Shown here one piece after another: positions 16,474-24,201 of a stretch of DNA of 36,708 nt. The stretch lies in NCBI GenBank assembly GCA_002403415.1, contig DHHS01000078.1, positions 1 to 36,708 of the forward strand, written 5' to 3'. The notes under the pieces are model-generated. The model saw only the letters and a list, made by a program, of their open reading frames with translations. It was not told the origin of the DNA and did no database searches. The stretch's first letter is position 1. The number at the start of each line of letters is the position of its first letter. A program made the position numbers and the translations under genes. The DNA comes from Sphingomonas sp. UBA4766. Its GTDB lineage: Bacteria > Pseudomonadota > Alphaproteobacteria > Sphingomonadales > Sphingomonadaceae.

Positions 16474-17535
16474 ATGAACAACGCAACACCGATCATCCCG
16501 GTCATCCTTTCTGGCGGGTCGGGCACCCGGCTATGGCCAATGTCGCGGCCGGAAATGCCCAAGCAAATGCTGCCGCTGACCGCTGATGAGACAATGCTGG
16601 AGCTCACGGCTCAGCGCACGCCCACCGGCGCGCAATTCGCCGCGCCGATTGTGGTCGCCAATGCCCGCCACGCCGATCTGGTCGAGGCGCAATTGGCAAA
16701 CGTCGGCACGCCTGCGCAAGCGCTGATCCTTGAGCCGGTTGGGCGCAACACTGCGCCGGCGATTGCGCTGGCGGCGCTCGCGGCCGGCGCGGGTGCTGCG
16801 CCGCTGCTGGTCATGCCGTCGGACCATGTGATCGCCGATGTCGCTGCGTTCCACGCCGCCATCGCCCGCGCGCTGCCGGTGGTGGAGGCAGGCTGGCTCG
16901 TAACCTTTGGCATTGCGCCGAACGCGCCGGAGACCGGCTATGGCTATATCGCGGTCGCAGACGAGATTGCAGTCGGCGTCCACCGCGTCGCCCGCTTTGT
17001 CGAAAAGCCGCCGCGCGACCGGGCGGAGGCGATGCTTGCCGAGGGCGGCCACTATTGGAATGGCGGGATTTTCCTGTTCCGCGCCGATGCATATCTGGCC
17101 GCCCTTGGCGAGCATGCGCCCGACATGCTGGCGGCAGTCGAGCGGGCAGCGGGTGCAGCGCGCCGCGACGGCACGCGGATTTACCCCGATGAGCACGCCT
17201 TTGCTGCCTCGCCCGCCGATTCGATCGACTATGCTGTCATGGAACGGGCCGCACGCGTCGGCTGCGTCCCCGTCGATATGGGATGGAGCGATGTCGGCAG
17301 CTGGGACGCGCTGCACGCGCTTGGGGCAGGTGACGCGAGCGGCAATAACTGCCGCGGCAATGTGGTCGCGCTCGACAACGCCCGATGCCTGTTGCGCTCC
17401 GACGGGGTGCGGATCGCGGCCGTCGGAATCTCCGACCTGATCGTCGTCGCCAGCGGCAACGATGTGCTTATCCTGCCACGCGGCAGGTCGCAGGAAGTGA
17501 AGCGCTTGCTGGACGCGATGAGGGATCGGTCTTGA
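16474..17535 (+). CDS. manC: Mannose-1-phosphate guanylyltransferase
   Basis: Makes GDP-mannose from mannose-1-phosphate and GTP in the cytoplasm, a precursor for exopolysaccharide. The 353-residue protein has the nucleotidyltransferase signature GGSGTRLWPMSR (about 14-25) with Lys near 30 (PKQMLPL), GRNTAPAI, MPSDHVI, ETGYGYI, FVEKP, WNGGIFLF, IDYAVME and DMGWSDVGSWDAL. It is the short monofunctional form: the C-terminal isomerase domain of bifunctional ManC/AlgA enzymes is absent. The ATG at 16474 follows CGGAGGG by a good distance; a TTG one codon earlier is less likely. Its stop overlaps the next gene's start. Divergence from the sugar transferase suggests a shared exopolysaccharide role. 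The sugar could also be another hexose, but the family match is strong. Confidence 0.92.
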   Translation: MNNATPIIPVILSGGSGTRLWPMSRPEMPKQMLPLTADETMLELTAQRTPTGAQFAAPIVVANARHADLVEAQLANVGTPAQALILEPVGRNTAPAIALAALAAGAGAAPLLVMPSDHVIADVAAFHAAIARALPVVEAGWLVTFGIAPNAPETGYGYIAVADEIAVGVHRVARFVEKPPRDRAEAMLAEGGHYWNGGIFLFRADAYLAALGEHAPDMLAAVERAAGAARRDGTRIYPDEHAFAASPADSIDYAVMERAARVGCVPVDMGWSDVGSWDALHALGAGDASGNNCRGNVVALDNARCLLRSDGVRIAAVGISDLIVVASGNDVLILPRGRSQEVKRLLDAMRDRS

Positions 17536-18032
17536 CGGACGCCGCGCCCTCCCGACCCGCGCTGATCCTTCGCGAATATTCGGACGACCTCGCCCCTCAT
17601 TTCCACGACATCAACATGGAATGGATCGAGGCAATGTTCGTGATGGAAGATCTGGACCGTGCGGTTTTGCGCGATCCACGCGGCAAGATAATCGAACCCG
17701 GCGGCGTGATCTTGTTCGTGGAAGCGGTTGGCATCGGCATTGTCGGCACATGCGCGCTGAAAAGGAGCGGCGATGGCGACTTTGAGCTGACGAAAATGGG
17801 GGTCCGGGCCGACGCGCGCGGGCTGGGCGCTGGTGCGTTTCTACTGGCTGAGACCATTGCGCGGGCCAAGGCGATGGGCGCCGACAAACTCTATCTGCTG
17901 ACGTCAAGCCGGTGCGAAGCGGCCATTCACTTATATGAGCAGGCGGGGTTCGAGCATGATACGGAAATCATGCGCGATTACGGCGCTCGCTATGATCGTT
18001 GCGACGTCGCCATGCGCTATCGCCCGCGCTGA
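17532..18032 (+). CDS. GNAT-family N-acetyltransferase with TTG start
   Basis: An acetyltransferase of about 166 residues in the GNAT fold. The acetyl-CoA loop appears as MGVRADARGLGAGAFLLAE (R-x-x-G-x-G/A) and the C-terminal motif as AIHLYEQAGFEHDTEI. The proposed start is a TTG at 17532 overlapping the manC stop (TTGA), with GAGGG (17519-17523) upstream at a suitable distance; the longer upstream frame runs antisense-like through manC and is unlikely. Translational coupling to manC hints at a role in sugar or envelope metabolism, but the acceptor is unknown and GNAT proteins are diverse. The 3' end overlaps the convergent membrane-protein gene by 16 bp. Confidence 0.8.
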   Translation: MTDAAPSRPALILREYSDDLAPHFHDINMEWIEAMFVMEDLDRAVLRDPRGKIIEPGGVILFVEAVGIGIVGTCALKRSGDGDFELTKMGVRADARGLGAGAFLLAETIARAKAMGADKLYLLTSSRCEAAIHLYEQAGFEHDTEIMRDYGARYDRCDVAMRYRPR

Positions 18033-19594
18033 GCCGCAATGACCGTCACCCCGTCGATCCGATGCACGCGACGACCAAGCGCGGGGGGCAGGCGCGCAGG
18101 CAGTTTACCATCCTGCACGATCACTAACTGGCCTGCGGGCACCCTACCGCGCACAAACGCTGCTCTTTCAGCCGCCAACCGGCTGCGCGCCGCCGCTGGC
18201 ACCCGCGCGGTATAGGTAAATCCGACGGGCCGCCGCGCCAGCACCGCGCGCCACGTCGCTTCCTGTAGCATAGCTGCGTCAATCGTCGGATCGGCGGGCG
18301 TAAAGTCCACCTGCCGCGCCGCCGCGATCAGCGCTGGCCAACGCGGGTCGCGCGTGCGGCGAAAGATGGTGCGATCATCGGCGCGCGCACTCGTGGCCCG
18401 GATCGCGGCAACCATCGGTGCCAGATCAACTCCCTGAACCGCAGTCGCGGCAGCGAGCAATATCGCGGCTCGCGGCAGCGCTAGCACGCTGATGATCGTA
18501 GCATAGGCGAGCGTATAGGTCACGGGCCAGAATAGCCGCCCGCTTGCCCGAACCGGATCGAGCGCGTCGATGAGCCATGCCGGCGACGCAAACACCGCCA
18601 CCGGCTTGCCCCACAGGATCGGGGCCGGACCAATCGCTACTACTGCCACCACCGCAAAGCCGGGCACCAGCCAACCAAGCGACTGCACCGGTCCCCGCCG
18701 CGTCGCCAATGCCAGCAACACCAGCGCGATCAACCCCGCGCCCAGATATTGTAATCCCTCATACCCCCGGCCCCGATCCTCTGGCGAGGAGGGCAAGATC
18801 GCCGAATAGCTAGGATTAGCCGGATTCCACCACGCATCGAGCGCCATCGGAAACGCGCCATATGTGCCGGTTGACTGAAAGCCGCCGCCAAAAATCCCCT
18901 GCCCCGCAAGCAAGAGCGCGATGAGTGCCGATACCAACAACCCTTCACCCAGCACCCGCGCCACTGCCCCCTGCACCAGACGCCGCAGCAAAGACCCGCC
19001 CCAGATGCTCGCCACCATCAGCAGCAAATAGCTGTGCACCAGCGCCGCCACCCCCAGCACCGCCAGCCACAAGAGCGGCCGCGCGGCCCGGCGCGGCTCC
19101 ACATATACCCACAGTGCCCATAGTATCAGCCACTGCGCGCACAGGCTGGCATGGCCATAGCGATTGAACAGCATCGGCATCGCCGCCAGCAATACCGTGC
19201 CGAACCATGCCGCCAGCCCATCGGGCGCCTGCGGGCGCACCAGCGCCCAGGCAAACACGACTTGCAGCACCACGCAGATCGCCAGCCACGGCCCGACAAA
19301 TTGCGCCCCCGGCGGCAACCACCCCGCAAACGGCCCCAGCAAGAGCCCGAGCAGCGGAATCGAATCCGTCAGTAGCAAGCTCGTCCCATCCGGCGCCAGC
19401 AGCATTGGATTGTGCAGCGACGGCCAAGCCCCGCCCGCCAGATACGCCGCCAGCCCGATCGCGCTTTGCCCGCGGTCATTGCCATCGAGCAGCCAGCCGA
19501 TATTGCGCGGGTCGATGATCTGTGGGTGCATCCACGCAGCAAACAGTGCGGCGGCAGTCGCGAGGAGGAGGGCGAAGGTCGAGACGAGACGCAT
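18017..19594 (-). CDS. Polytopic membrane protein, DUF6311/GT-C-like
   Basis: A 525-residue integral membrane protein with roughly ten or more hydrophobic helices in the first 400 residues and a C-terminal part of about 120 residues that is probably outside the membrane. The early sequence (WLLDGNDRGQSAIGLAAYL, then NPMLLAPDGTSLLLTDSIP) resembles the DUF6311 family, which I understand to be related to lipid-linked (GT-C) glycosyltransferases; acidic residues in the first periplasmic loop would suit such chemistry. It has no operon partner, converges with the GNAT gene, and lies close to the exopolysaccharide genes. Transfer of a sugar from a polyprenyl-phosphate donor is a reasonable guess only. 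Confidence 0.75.
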   Translation of the reverse strand: MRLVSTFALLLATAAALFAAWMHPQIIDPRNIGWLLDGNDRGQSAIGLAAYLAGGAWPSLHNPMLLAPDGTSLLLTDSIPLLGLLLGPFAGWLPPGAQFVGPWLAICVVLQVVFAWALVRPQAPDGLAAWFGTVLLAAMPMLFNRYGHASLCAQWLILWALWVYVEPRRAARPLLWLAVLGVAALVHSYLLLMVASIWGGSLLRRLVQGAVARVLGEGLLVSALIALLLAGQGIFGGGFQSTGTYGAFPMALDAWWNPANPSYSAILPSSPEDRGRGYEGLQYLGAGLIALVLLALATRRGPVQSLGWLVPGFAVVAVVAIGPAPILWGKPVAVFASPAWLIDALDPVRASGRLFWPVTYTLAYATIISVLALPRAAILLAAATAVQGVDLAPMVAAIRATSARADDRTIFRRTRDPRWPALIAAARQVDFTPADPTIDAAMLQEATWRAVLARRPVGFTYTARVPAAARSRLAAERAAFVRGRVPAGQLVIVQDGKLPARLPPALGRRVHRIDGVTVIAAQRGR

Positions 19595-19751
19595 GGCAAT
19601 TTATCTACACGATTTGTTTTGCAAGTACTGCCTGCCCCTGATGGCCACCGTAACCGCGCCGATTGGGGCGCTGGCGCCTCCTGCCATGCTTCGACTCCGG
19701 CGCACAATGTGGCTAAGCTTTGACGTGCTGAACCTGATCAGGAGGCCGATG

Positions 19752-20288
19752 ATGCCGACACCGATGCGCTTGCTTGCCACCATCTTTTTCGCTGCGACGA
19801 CTGCCGCCGCCAACGCGCAACAGGCATCGCCCGGCATCAAGCGCGAGGCGACGCAGCCGCTGCGCGATACGCGCATCGAACGCGAAAAAATCCCCGAGAC
19901 GCTGCTACTGGCGATCTCCGCGCCCTACAGCCTCGAAAACACGCGAAGCTGCGCGCAGATTACCGAGGAAGTGCGCAAACTGACCCTGGCGCTGGGCGAC
20001 GATGTCGATGTGCCGGGCAAAGCCAAGGGCGAGGGCGCCTATATCGCCGCCGCCGCCACCCGTGCGGCGGTCAACACGCTGATCCCGGGGCTCGGGCTGG
20101 TGCGGGTCATCACCGGCGCCGACAAGGCGCAGCGCCGGGCAGAAGCTGCCGCCCATGCGGGCACGGTGCGGCGCGCGTTCCTGAAGGGATTGGGGCTAAC
20201 CAAGGGGTGCCGCGTGCCCGCCGCGCCCACTGCTGATGCGCTGGCCGATAAGCCTGAGCTGCCGCCGGTTGAGGAAAAGGCGAAGTAA
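19752..20288 (+). CDS. Secreted protein of unknown function with two cysteines
   Basis: A 178-residue protein with a signal peptide (M-R-L-L-A-T then a hydrophobic stretch, cleavage likely after AAANA). The mature part has no family name I can give with confidence. It has an amphipathic first half with Cys in ENTRSCAQITEE and a short hydrophobic glycine-rich stretch NTLIPGLGLVRVITG that could be a membrane-interacting hairpin. A basic region RAFLKGLGLTKGCR holds the second Cys, and the tail is acidic and proline-rich. The two cysteines could pair in the periplasm. Start choice rests on AGGAGG (19740-19745), 6 bp from the ATG at 19752; the ATG one codon earlier is closer to it. I recall similar proteins in sphingomonads. 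It converges with the pseudouridine synthase gene. Confidence 0.75.
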   Translation: MPTPMRLLATIFFAATTAAANAQQASPGIKREATQPLRDTRIEREKIPETLLLAISAPYSLENTRSCAQITEEVRKLTLALGDDVDVPGKAKGEGAYIAAAATRAAVNTLIPGLGLVRVITGADKAQRRAEAAAHAGTVRRAFLKGLGLTKGCRVPAAPTADALADKPELPPVEEKAK

Positions 20289-20295
20289 CCCAAGC

Positions 20296-21396
20296 TCAGC
20301 GCTTGGACGGCGCGGCGCGTGTCCGCCCGCGCCGTTCGCCCTTGCGCTCTTGCCGTCGCGATTTGGCGATGGCGGCGGCCGCGCGCCGTTTGCCTTCGGG
20401 CGTTTCGCTGAACTTGGGTTCATCGAGTGGGAGCGCGTCGCCCGCCCGTTCCTCAAACCCCAACAGGCCAAGGCTTTCGCGAAAATGCGGGGGCAGATCG
20501 GCCGCCACGTCAATCTGGCCGCCATCGGGATGGTCGATGCGCAGCCGCCGCGCGTGGAGGTGCATCTTGCGGCTGATCCCCCCGGTCAGGAACGCCGCCT
20601 GCCCGCCATATTTACCGTCGCCGACAATCGGATGGCCAATCGCCGCCATATGCACGCGCAGCTGGTGCGTGCGGCCAGTAAAGGGCTGCAACTCAACCCA
20701 GGCGGCGCGATTGCCCGCCCGCTCGATCACGCGGTAGCGGGTGCGCGCAGCCGCCCCTTGCGCCTCATCGACATGCATTTTCTCACCGCCAGTGCCGGGT
20801 TGTTTGGCGATTGGCAATTCGATCATGCCATCCGAAATCGACGGCACGCCGACGACGAGCGCCCAATAGACTTTGCGCGCGGTGCGGCTGGAGAAACTCT
20901 TGGCAAAGGCGCCCGCTGCCCGGGCATTACGGGCAACGAGCAGCGCGCCCGACGTATCCTTGTCAAGCCGGTGGACCAGCTTGGGCCGCCCCTCGCTCTC
21001 AAACTGCACGCCGTCGAGCAGCGCGTCGATATGCTCGGTGGTCTTGGTCCCGCCCTGGGTGGCGAGCCCAGGCGGCTTGTTGAGCACGATGGCCTGCCCA
21101 TCCTTATGGATCACCATTTCCTGAATAAAGGCAATCTGATCGTCAGTAATCGGCGCGCGCGCGCGGGGCTTTGGCGCGTCGCTGCGCGGTGGTTCCGCAG
21201 GAGGGAAGCGCAGGGTCTGCCCCACGCTCAGCCGATCGCCCGGTGTCGCGCGTGCACCATCGACGCGAAGCTGGCCGGTCCGCGCCCATTTGGCGATGGT
21301 AGTAAAGCTGGTTTCCTCCAGATGCCGCTTGCACCAACGGTCGAGCCGGATGCCATCGTCATCGGCGGCGACGGTGAACTGGCGCACCTCGCTCAT
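20296..21396 (-). CDS. RluC/RluD-family 23S rRNA pseudouridine synthase
   Basis: A 366-residue pseudouridine synthase of the RluA superfamily. An S4 RNA-binding domain covers about residues 15-65 (RLDRWCKRHL, LRVDGARATPGDRL). The catalytic domain carries HRLDKDTSGALLVARN with Asp near 145, plus LNKPPGLATQGG and QPFTGRTHQLRVHMAAIGHPI. The last 40 residues are a strongly basic, probably disordered tail (KRRAAAAIAKSRRQERKGER) that is longer than in E. coli RluC and may aid rRNA binding. S4 plus the order of motifs favours RluC or RluD over RluA, but the target uridines cannot be set by eye. It overlaps crcB by 4 bp, so the two are co-translated. Confidence 0.9.
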   Translation of the reverse strand: MSEVRQFTVAADDDGIRLDRWCKRHLEETSFTTIAKWARTGQLRVDGARATPGDRLSVGQTLRFPPAEPPRSDAPKPRARAPITDDQIAFIQEMVIHKDGQAIVLNKPPGLATQGGTKTTEHIDALLDGVQFESEGRPKLVHRLDKDTSGALLVARNARAAGAFAKSFSSRTARKVYWALVVGVPSISDGMIELPIAKQPGTGGEKMHVDEAQGAAARTRYRVIERAGNRAAWVELQPFTGRTHQLRVHMAAIGHPIVGDGKYGGQAAFLTGGISRKMHLHARRLRIDHPDGGQIDVAADLPPHFRESLGLLGFEERAGDALPLDEPKFSETPEGKRRAAAAIAKSRRQERKGERRGRTRAAPSKR

Positions 21397-21758
21397 GTCA
21401 GCGCCCTAACGGCGGCAAGTGCGGCGAAAAGCGCCACCATCGACCCGACCACGGACGCCAGCGCATAGCCGATTGCCAAGCCCCAATTGCCGCGCTCAAC
21501 CATCACCACCAGCTCCAGCGAAAAGGCGGAAAAGGTCGTGAAGCCGCCCAGCACCCCGACGGCCAGCACCAACCGCACCGGATCGCCCACCACACAGCGC
21601 GCCAACACGCCGGCCAGCACGCCCATCAACGCCGCGCCCACCAGATTGACGACCAGGGTGCCCCACGGAAAGGACATGCCCGCAAACGACAGCCCCACAA
21701 GGTAGCGCGCGCCCGCACCCAACGCGCCGCCCGCCATGACTAGGAAAAGATTGACCAT
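21393..21758 (-). CDS. crcB: Fluoride ion exporter CrcB/Fluc
   Basis: A 121-residue membrane protein with four transmembrane helices, the normal size for Fluc channels, which work as antiparallel dimers and export fluoride passively. Family motifs are GGALGAGARYLVG near the N-terminus, PWGTLVVNLVGAALMG with the conserved Asn, and GVLGGFTTFSAFSLE with the Phe/Thr residues that line the pore. It shares a 4-bp overlap with the pseudouridine synthase. I found no fluoride riboswitch in the 264 bp upstream, so expression is probably constitutive. Confidence 0.93.
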   Translation of the reverse strand: MVNLFLVMAGGALGAGARYLVGLSFAGMSFPWGTLVVNLVGAALMGVLAGVLARCVVGDPVRLVLAVGVLGGFTTFSAFSLELVVMVERGNWGLAIGYALASVVGSMVALFAALAAVRALT

Positions 21759-22022
21759 GGCCGCGCCTAGCGCGAAGCGCGCGCTTTGGGAACCGGTGCC
21801 GCGTCGCGATTCGGTCGCGCGGGGACGGCGGCGAGTGTTTTCGCGCAGAGGCGCCGAGTGCGCGGAGGGTTTTCAGTCCCACCCGGCACCCTGTGGGCTA
21901 ACCCCCTTCAGCGCAGCCGAAATCATGTGACGCGCTGGCGCGCGGGTATGAGTTTTCGATGATAAGCCTCGCCCGCATCCTGCGGCTGCGCGAACAACAA
22001 GGCGCTGCCACAACGACGCCCG
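21759..22022. other. 264-bp gap upstream of crcB with a dispersed-repeat-like element
   Basis: No gene is supported here. Positions 21837-21873 read as GTTTTCGCGCAGAGG, then CGCCGAGTGCGCGGAGGG and TTTT, resembling the CGCAGAGGCGCGGAG-type elements scattered in many proteobacterial intergenic regions. The leftward crcB operon must be transcribed from this stretch, but no clear -35/-10 pair stood out. The lipoprotein gene ends at its right side. Confidence 0.4.
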
Positions 22023-22781
22023 TCAGCGGCCGTTATTGGCGACCAGATCGACCTGCGTGCCGCCCGCGATCTTGCGCACGAACACCGCATAAGCATCATT
22101 GCCGCGCGTGCCCGCCAACACATGCCCCTCGCTATCGGCCTGATGATCGGCGGAATAGCCCGCATTGGTCGCGCGTGTATAATACCAATCGATCATCGAT
22201 TGAACCGGCGCCCGGCTGGTAAAACTGACAATGCGGGTTGCGCAACCGCCGTCCGCATTGCCCGCTGCTTCCACCACATGCGCGTCAGGATAGAGCGGCA
22301 AGTCGGCAGGCAGGCGCAGGGCCCAGCCGGTCGAATAACTGACATTGGCGGCGCATGCGGCCGTGCGTCGGTCGCGTTGACGCGCGGCCAGGCCGCCCAG
22401 CGTCACCGCCTCGCGCTGCGCCCGGCAATCGGGGCAATCGCCGTGTGGTGCGGGGGCCGATTTCGTGGCCTCGCTCACCCGCACGTCAGTGGCGACGGGC
22501 GCGCCCCGGGCGGTCGGGACGGGCGCGGCATAAGGCTGGGATGGCGGGCGGATCGCGTCGCGATTGGACTGGCTGGCCAGATTGGGGTCGACCATGATCT
22601 GATCGCGCAGCGCGCTGGTGAGCGCCGGATCGCGTTGTGCGGCCTGGGCATTGCCGTCGTTCAACTCGGCGTCGAGCGCATCGACACTATTGTCGGCGTC
22701 GACACCGCCGCACGCCGCCAGCGACAGGGCAAGCGCAAACGGGAGCAATGCAGTCAGTCTGGGAAAAGAGGCCTTGTTCAT
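22023..22781 (-). CDS. Putative lipoprotein with CxxC motif
   Basis: A 252-residue exported protein with a lipobox SLAAC (acylated Cys at about 24), so it should sit in the outer or inner membrane facing the periplasm. A low-complexity Ala/Pro/Asp linker (about 27-110) follows. A CPDC motif (Cys 116 and 119) comes next, then a compact C-terminal domain starting at ALRLPADLPLYPDAHVVEA, with further cysteines at about 143 and 180. LPxYPxA segments are common in small periplasmic domains of unknown role. Four cysteines in an oxidising compartment suggest disulphides or metal binding, unproven. No operon partner; the right-hand neighbour is divergent. Confidence 0.75.
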   Translation of the reverse strand: MNKASFPRLTALLPFALALSLAACGGVDADNSVDALDAELNDGNAQAAQRDPALTSALRDQIMVDPNLASQSNRDAIRPPSQPYAAPVPTARGAPVATDVRVSEATKSAPAPHGDCPDCRAQREAVTLGGLAARQRDRRTAACAANVSYSTGWALRLPADLPLYPDAHVVEAAGNADGGCATRIVSFTSRAPVQSMIDWYYTRATNAGYSADHQADSEGHVLAGTRGNDAYAVFVRKIAGGTQVDLVANNGR

Positions 22782-22833
22782 CAGCCCAACCGATGCCGGA
22801 AAAGGGTTAACATCACGTGGCGCACAAGTGCTT

Positions 22834-22839
22834 TATACT
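22834..22839 (+). promoter_or_regulatory. Candidate -10 element TATACT
   Basis: TATACT matches the sigma-70 consensus TATAAT in five of six positions and lies 35 bp before the GTG at 22874. No good -35 was found at 16-18 bp. Its position inside the longer upstream-extended reading frame supports the shorter start for the small membrane protein. Confidence 0.35.
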
Positions 22840-22873
22840 TGCAATACAGTGGGTGTCCCGCTATCCGGGGGCC

Positions 22874-23095
22874 GTGCTGAATATCCTTTCCATCCTGATC
22901 GGACTGGTCGCGTTGCCGATTGCACTGGTCGGGTTTGTGCCGCTGTTGGGGGCGCTCAACTGGCTGGCGATTCCCATTGCGATTGTCGGAGCCGCCATTG
23001 GCTTTCTCTCGAGCCAGCGCTCTGGGCGCAATTTCAATATCTTTGTGATTATTGTCGGCTGCGTCCGGCTCTGGCTGGGTTTTGGGATCCTCTGA
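22874..23095 (+). CDS. Small two- to three-helix membrane protein
   Basis: A 73-residue hydrophobic protein starting at GTG (22874) with a G-rich CGGGGG just upstream. It has helices near residues 3-20, 23-42 and 52-72, separated by the polar turn SSQRSGRN. The frame can be extended to a GTG at 22817, but that extension crosses a likely -10 element and adds a poorly conserved-looking N-terminus. I recall short proteins beginning with L-N-I-L-S-I in other sphingomonads, of unknown function. It converges with the glycine-zipper gene across a GC-rich hairpin. Confidence 0.7.
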   Translation: MLNILSILIGLVALPIALVGFVPLLGALNWLAIPIAIVGAAIGFLSSQRSGRNFNIFVIIVGCVRLWLGFGIL

Positions 23096-23104
23096 CGCGC
23101 AAGC

Positions 23105-23126
23105 GGCGGGGGATCGCGCCCCCGCC
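23105..23126. terminator. Bidirectional hairpin between convergent genes
   Basis: GGCGGGGG (23105-23112) and CCCCCGCC (23119-23126) form a perfect 8-bp stem around a 6-nt loop, placed between the stops of two convergent genes. There is no real T-run on either side, so it may act as a transcript-end stabiliser or a weak terminator. Confidence 0.6.
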
Positions 23127-23134
23127 GACCCGAC

Positions 23135-23443
23135 TTAACGGCAGCGCTTGTTCGCTGTCAGCGTGCGATCCACCGCGCGCCCCGCCAACGCGCCGCCTGC
23201 CGCGCCCAAGGCTGTCCCCAGCAACCCGCCATTGTCGATCGACCGGCCAACCAGCGCCCCGCCGACCCCGCCGACGATCAGGCCAGTGGTGCCATCCGAA
23301 TGCCGACAATAGGTGCGGCCATTGCGGGTATAGGTATAAGCGCGCTGCTTCTTTTCCTTGGCTTCGGCCTGGCCCGGCACGCCGAGCGCGATCGGCGGGG
23401 TCGCCACCCCGATCAGCGCCAGACTCATCATTACGGTGCGCAT
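23135..23443 (-). CDS. Glycine-zipper 2TM-type exported protein
   Basis: A 102-residue protein with a signal peptide ending near GQAEA. The core (TTGLIVGGVGGALVGRSIDN and GLLGTALGAAGGALAGRAVD) has the G-x-x-x-G spacing of glycine-zipper 2TM domains such as in Rickettsia 17-kDa-antigen-like proteins, suggesting an envelope-associated oligomer. Two cysteines (RTYCRHSDG and the third-last residue) could pair. The ATG at 23443 follows AGGAGA at good spacing and is preferred over the ATG ten codons upstream. No operon partner. Confidence 0.85.
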   Translation of the reverse strand: MRTVMMSLALIGVATPPIALGVPGQAEAKEKKQRAYTYTRNGRTYCRHSDGTTGLIVGGVGGALVGRSIDNGGLLGTALGAAGGALAGRAVDRTLTANKRCR

Positions 23444-24201
23444 GACTATTCTCCTCGATGCTGTCGTTGACACTCATTGCGACCCCGTTCTTTTGCGCGC
23501 GCCTTCATGAACCTGACACAACATACGGGCAAAGCGCGGCCAACGGCGGTGCGGGCACGGTGAGTGGCACGCATTTGTCCCCGATATCCCCAGTATCCAC
23601 AGCCGCTGAACGCGGGATTCGGCTTGGCGCGACTCGCGATTGGTGAGACCATCAATGGGTAAGCAGAGAGCAAGACCAGCGGGAAACCAAAGGAAAGGCA
23701 ACTGTTTAGGTCGGTTGATTGGCGCAGGTAGCTTTGGCAAACCGCGACGATCCTCCGGCGGAACGGCGATCGGGGATGACGGGCTGGCGCGCCGCTTTGG
23801 CGGCAGTGCGCAAGGCTGAACCGGGCCGACGTTCAAGGGCATGGCAGGACACCCCATGGGTGAAGCGCAATGCCGATCGTTCACGGCCGACCAACCGGCA
23901 GATGGAGGATCAGGCGCAAGCCCGGATGCTTCAACCTCCGGCCGACTCGAACGGGAGCGGTCACACCGGATCCATGCTCCTGTGGCACGGTTCGGGTTGC
24001 CGCCGAAACCAGGTGGCGCGCCGCAATCGCGCAAGCGAAGGCGGATCGGTGCCGAAGTCCGGCGACAGGGGGCTGGCAGCAATGCTGGCCCCCATTATGT
24101 TTGTCCGCGCCCCATTCATGGGCGATCCCACCCCAATCACCCCGTGCCAAATCGGCAATCGGTGCTACACCCGTCGCACCACTGCGCGGGGGATCCGACC
24201 A
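23444..24201. other. 758-bp stretch without a supported gene
   Basis: Long frames cross this region on both strands (for example 23719-24201 leading into the acyltransferase and 23474-24082 on the minus strand), but their compositions are rich in Arg, Pro, Ser and Cys and look like shadows. I looked for RNase P RNA, tmRNA, SRP RNA and tRNA hallmarks and saw none. Small features are a GTATCCACA word (23593-23601, one mismatch to a DnaA box) and two GANTC methylation-type sites near 23620-23635. A weak inverted repeat GGTGC-N10-GCACC also lies near 24161-24180. This is the largest unexplained gap of the window. Confidence 0.5.

Noticed and set aside
21759..21840. Fluoride riboswitch upstream of crcB
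   Set aside because: No conserved crcB-motif bases or pseudoknot elements were found in the leader region.
23593..23601. DnaA-box-like GTATCCACA
   Set aside because: A single copy with one mismatch and no cluster, AT-rich unwinding region or replication gene nearby.
23983..24000. TGGCACG followed by TTGC, possible sigma-54 promoter
   Set aside because: The GG-to-GC spacing is 13 rather than 10 bases.
23474..24082. 202-codon minus-strand frame in the large gap
   Set aside because: Very high Arg, Pro and Cys, no ribosome binding site and no recognisable pattern; looks like a high-GC shadow frame.
23719..24201. N-terminal extension of the PlsC-like protein by 161 codons
   Set aside because: The extension is rich in Arg, Pro, Gln and Ser with no domain-like pattern, and the family begins near the ATG at 24202.
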